Assembly (NCBI GenBank): GCA_003214355.1
Contig: QCLS01000006.1
Span: 20,217-84,216 of the forward strand
Origin: Prochlorococcus sp. AG-418-C09
GTDB lineage: Bacteria > Cyanobacteriota > Cyanobacteriia > PCC-6307 > Cyanobiaceae
Direction: 5' to 3'
Length of the DNA: 64,000 nucleotides
Under the pieces are notes generated by a model that was not told the DNA's origin, made no database searches, and saw only the letters and a list, made by a program, of their open reading frames with translations. This document shows positions 61,748 to 64,000 of this stretch, in pieces; positions within the stretch are counted from its first letter, which is position 1, and every line of letters starts with the position of its first letter. Both the position numbers and the translations under genes were made by a program.

Positions 61748-63205
61748 TTAACTGACAGCTGGATTTTTTGCTAATTTAATTTCCTTATTTAATATTGCAG
61801 AGGCAGCTAAATGTCCACTCATAGTAGCACCTTCCATAGAATCAATATAATCTTGTTTTGTGTAACTTCCTGCAAGATAGAAATTTGATATTGAGGTCTT
61901 CTGATTTGGCCTGAAGGGATCCATACCTGGTGATTCTCTATAAAGCGATTGAGGTATTTGAACTACATTACTCCATAAAAGGTTTAAATTCTTTGATGAT
62001 GGGAATAGTCGTCTTACTTCTGCATCAATTTCTTTTGTAATTCTTTCTTTTGATCTACCTATCCATCGGTCACCTGGTGTTAAAACACATTGGAGTAAAG
62101 AACCCATGTCTTCTCTGCGATAATCTTCAGGACTAGCTAGCGCTAAGTCAGCAAAGCAACTAAATGAAGCGTCTGCAGAATACAAAAGGTTATTTAATCC
62201 AGTGGGATTTTTTATATCACTATTTTCTAAGCTTAATTCTGTGACCCAACCATCATATCTTAATTGTATGGTCGCAACAGCTACTGCTCTTAATTTTTTG
62301 ATGCCTGCAAAATCTTTGAATTTGTACCATTCTTTAGGAATAATTTTCTTTATACCTGGGACATCACATGCAGCAAGATATTTATCTGCAGAAATCACTT
62401 TCGGACCTTCTGGTGTATCCAATTTTAAATTCCTAACACAGTAGGAAGAGTCATTTTTATCATAAAAGATCTCATCAACTTTATGGTTTAAAAAAATCTT
62501 TGCTCCTTTGGCGGTGATGTAATCAATTATTGGCTTTGTTAGCCATTTATGTGGAGAACCTTTTAATAAGTTAAGTTTAGATGCCTCAGTCTTTGATGCA
62601 AACATCATAAAAATAGTTAACATGCATCTTGCTGAAATATCTTTGCAATTTATAAAACCCAATGCATAAGCTATTGGATCCCACATTCTTTCTAGGCTTC
62701 TATTGCTACCTCCATGATTTAAAAACCACTCTTTAAAACTGATTCTGTCTAATTCTCTAATCGTTACCATCGCACCTTCATAATCAACTAGCCCTCTGAC
62801 TATTGGACTTGTTCCTAAAGCAAGAGCATTTCTTATCTTATCAACTAAATTCAGTTGCTCGGTCGTAAAAAATGCTTTCAGACCATTAAACGGAGCACCA
62901 AGCGCAAATCTAAAATCTAAGGATTTTAATTTACCTCCCTCATTAATAAATAAATGAGTATGTTCTTTTGGAAGTAGATTATCAATTGCACCAACTTTTT
63001 TCATTAATTTGAACAGATTTGCATAGTTATAAAAGAAAACATGAAGACCCATTTCAATGTGATTTCCTTCTTTATCTTCCCAGCTACCTACTTTTCCACC
63101 GCAGAAAGAACGACTTTCATAAATTTCAACTTGATGCCCTGAATCAACTAAATCAACGGCGGCAGTTAAACCAGCTAAACCAGAACCAACTATGACAATT
63201 TTCAC
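61748..63205 (-). CDS. zds: zeta-carotene desaturase
   Basis: A 485-residue plant-type desaturase. The FAD-binding motif [18 protein letters not shown] is at the N-terminus; [26 protein letters not shown] near 45 and the C-terminal [23 protein letters not shown] are the CrtP/CrtQ signature. It desaturates zeta-carotene to lycopene in thylakoid membranes. The SRPBCC gene follows, and the A-type Fe-S carrier is divergent. Confidence 0.95.
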   Translation of the reverse strand: MKIVIVGSGLAGLTAAVDLVDSGHQVEIYESRSFCGGKVGSWEDKEGNHIEMGLHVFFYNYANLFKLMKKVGAIDNLLPKEHTHLFINEGGKLKSLDFRFALGAPFNGLKAFFTTEQLNLVDKIRNALALGTSPIVRGLVDYEGAMVTIRELDRISFKEWFLNHGGSNRSLERMWDPIAYALGFINCKDISARCMLTIFMMFASKTEASKLNLLKGSPHKWLTKPIIDYITAKGAKIFLNHKVDEIFYDKNDSSYCVRNLKLDTPEGPKVISADKYLAACDVPGIKKIIPKEWYKFKDFAGIKKLRAVAVATIQLRYDGWVTELSLENSDIKNPTGLNNLLYSADASFSCFADLALASPEDYRREDMGSLLQCVLTPGDRWIGRSKERITKEIDAEVRRLFPSSKNLNLLWSNVVQIPQSLYRESPGMDPFRPNQKTSISNFYLAGSYTKQDYIDSMEGATMSGHLAASAILNKEIKLAKNPAVS

Positions 63206-63310
63206 TTTTTTTTTGACTAAATTATAACAAATAGAGTAATGAATTTGTTTGTTTGATGCACCAAGCGGATGATTTTTTTATAGTGGTATTAATTAAGTTT
63301 CCACATAATC

Positions 63311-63703
63311 ATGACTAATACTCAAAATGAGGAAAAAGTTAAGAATTCAGATGATGGTAAAGGGGTTCTAATAACTAATGAAGCCTTACATCAAATCTCA
63401 ACTTTATTAAATAATCAATCCACTTCTAAGGCCCTAAGAGTAGGCGTTCGTTCTGGAGGGTGTAGTGGCATGAGTTATACAATGGATTTTATAAATTTAG
63501 AAGAGATTAACTCCGATGACAAAGTTTATGAGTATTCAATAAGTAAAACGGAGAAGTTTAAAGTCATATGTGACCCTAAAAGTCTTTTATATATTTATGG
63601 GATGCAGCTGGACTTTAGTAAGGATTTAATAGGAGGAGGCTTTAATTTTATTAATCCAAATGCATCGCAAACTTGTGGTTGCGGCAGTTCTTTTGCGGTT
63701 TAA
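63311..63703 (+). CDS. A-type Fe-S carrier (SufA/IscA/ErpA-like)
   Basis: A 130-residue protein with the three Cys of A-type carriers: Cys51 in RSGGCSGMSY, Cys122 and Cys124 in QTCGCGSSF. The N-terminal ~17 residues are an extra polar tail. It hands clusters from SufBCD to target proteins. Diverges from zds with a 105-base gap, and a TPR gene follows in 12 bases. Confidence 0.94.
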   Translation: MTNTQNEEKVKNSDDGKGVLITNEALHQISTLLNNQSTSKALRVGVRSGGCSGMSYTMDFINLEEINSDDKVYEYSISKTEKFKVICDPKSLLYIYGMQLDFSKDLIGGGFNFINPNASQTCGCGSSFAV

Positions 63704-63715
63704 AGAATTAATTTT

Positions 63716-64000
63716 ATGAATAGCGAACTAAATCAGATTGAAAATGACTTCAATGGGGCATTATCTAGGTACAAATCAGGAGCAGATTTGAATGATGTTG
63801 CTGTTGATTTCCAAAGAATTATAAATCAAATACCTCATCATTTTGCTGCTTGGACTTGCTTGTCTTGGCTTTACTTGCTTCTGAGAAATAATGATGAGGC
63901 TTTAAAGTCTGCGAGACAAGCAGTTAAATTAAACGGCCAAGATCCCCAAGCTAGGATGAATCTTGTTCTGGCTTTACTTGCAACTAATACAAAAGGTGTA
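63716..64000 (+). CDS. TPR-repeat protein, 5' part
   Basis: ATG 63716 and an open frame of 95 codons that runs off the right edge. Residues near 40-90 (FAAWTCLSWLYLLLRNNDEA, then AVKLNGQDPQARMNLVLALL) show TPR helix pairs with typical W/A/G and P positions. It is probably co-transcribed with the A-type carrier. The C-terminus and full length are unknown. Confidence 0.8.
   Translation, partial: MNSELNQIENDFNGALSRYKSGADLNDVAVDFQRIINQIPHHFAAWTCLSWLYLLLRNNDEALKSARQAVKLNGQDPQARMNLVLALLATNTKGV

Noticed and set aside
1..64000. CRISPR arrays, insertion sequences, integrases, rRNA genes
   Set aside because: No spaced direct repeats, transposase motifs, terminal inverted repeats or rRNA segments were seen on reading through the window.

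Overview
The window looks like a piece of a high-light-adapted Prochlorococcus chromosome, or a very close marine picocyanobacterial relative. The evidence is an AT-rich, tightly packed sequence, very short or negative spacing between genes, two high-light-inducible (Hli) proteins, small photosystem proteins (PsbX, a PetL candidate), cyanobacterial families (Ycf66, Ycf33/DUF751, CRR7, DUF3120, DUF2973, DUF4346, DUF4912), zeta-carotene desaturase, the sufBCDS operon, and a permuted two-piece tmRNA of the type known from Prochlorococcus and marine Synechococcus. No transposase, integrase, prophage module or CRISPR array was seen.

Layout. 1-3450: the end of argJ, a group of small minus-strand genes (one with a CP12-like Cys pair), a candidate structured RNA, an orphan ParA-type ATPase overlapping a small membrane protein, an aldo/keto reductase and the split tmRNA. 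3500-12400: an rRNA-methylase-like protein, a holin-like membrane pair, smc followed by a PRC-barrel protein, an LpxB-like protein and tRNA-Leu. 12500-21200: accC, YggT/Ycf19, psbX, ycf66, an Hli protein, an SbmA/ABCD-type ABC exporter, a HIT protein, peptide deformylase and an S9 peptidase. 21200-26400: the Fe-S assembly operon sufB-C-D-S on the minus strand. 26400-33500: a repeat-bearing intergenic region, a DUF4912 protein, phosphoglucomutase, RarA, a phosphopantetheinyl transferase, peroxiredoxin Q, pantothenate kinase and PAPS reductase. 33500-38800: type II NADH dehydrogenase and an ion-transport cluster (SLC13-type carrier, KtrB-like, KtrA-like). 38800-40000: a compact group of four small genes (ribbon-helix-helix regulator with an inverted repeat upstream, an unknown basic protein, a Nif11-leader-like protein, an antisense-overlapping small membrane protein). 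40000-64000: housekeeping genes, including ABC-F, Deg protease, TolC, nadB, a VKOR-thioredoxin fusion, rimO, a tandem pterin-synthase fusion with a RibD-type reductase, aroK, CRR7, rbfA, hemD, zds and an A-type Fe-S carrier.

The genes mostly serve core metabolism: Fe-S cluster supply, carotenoid and tetrapyrrole synthesis, photosynthetic complex small subunits, NAD, CoA and fatty-acid metabolism, and sulfate assimilation. The parts most worth a second look are the small-gene group at 38.8-39.9 kb, the tandem pterin synthase whose first half has lost the catalytic His, the structured-RNA candidate near 0.5 kb, the CP12-like small protein, the twin-CX3C protein at 41.8 kb, and the intergenic repeat region at 26.4-26.6 kb. 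Several genes shorter than 60 codons were found by direct reading and are listed.
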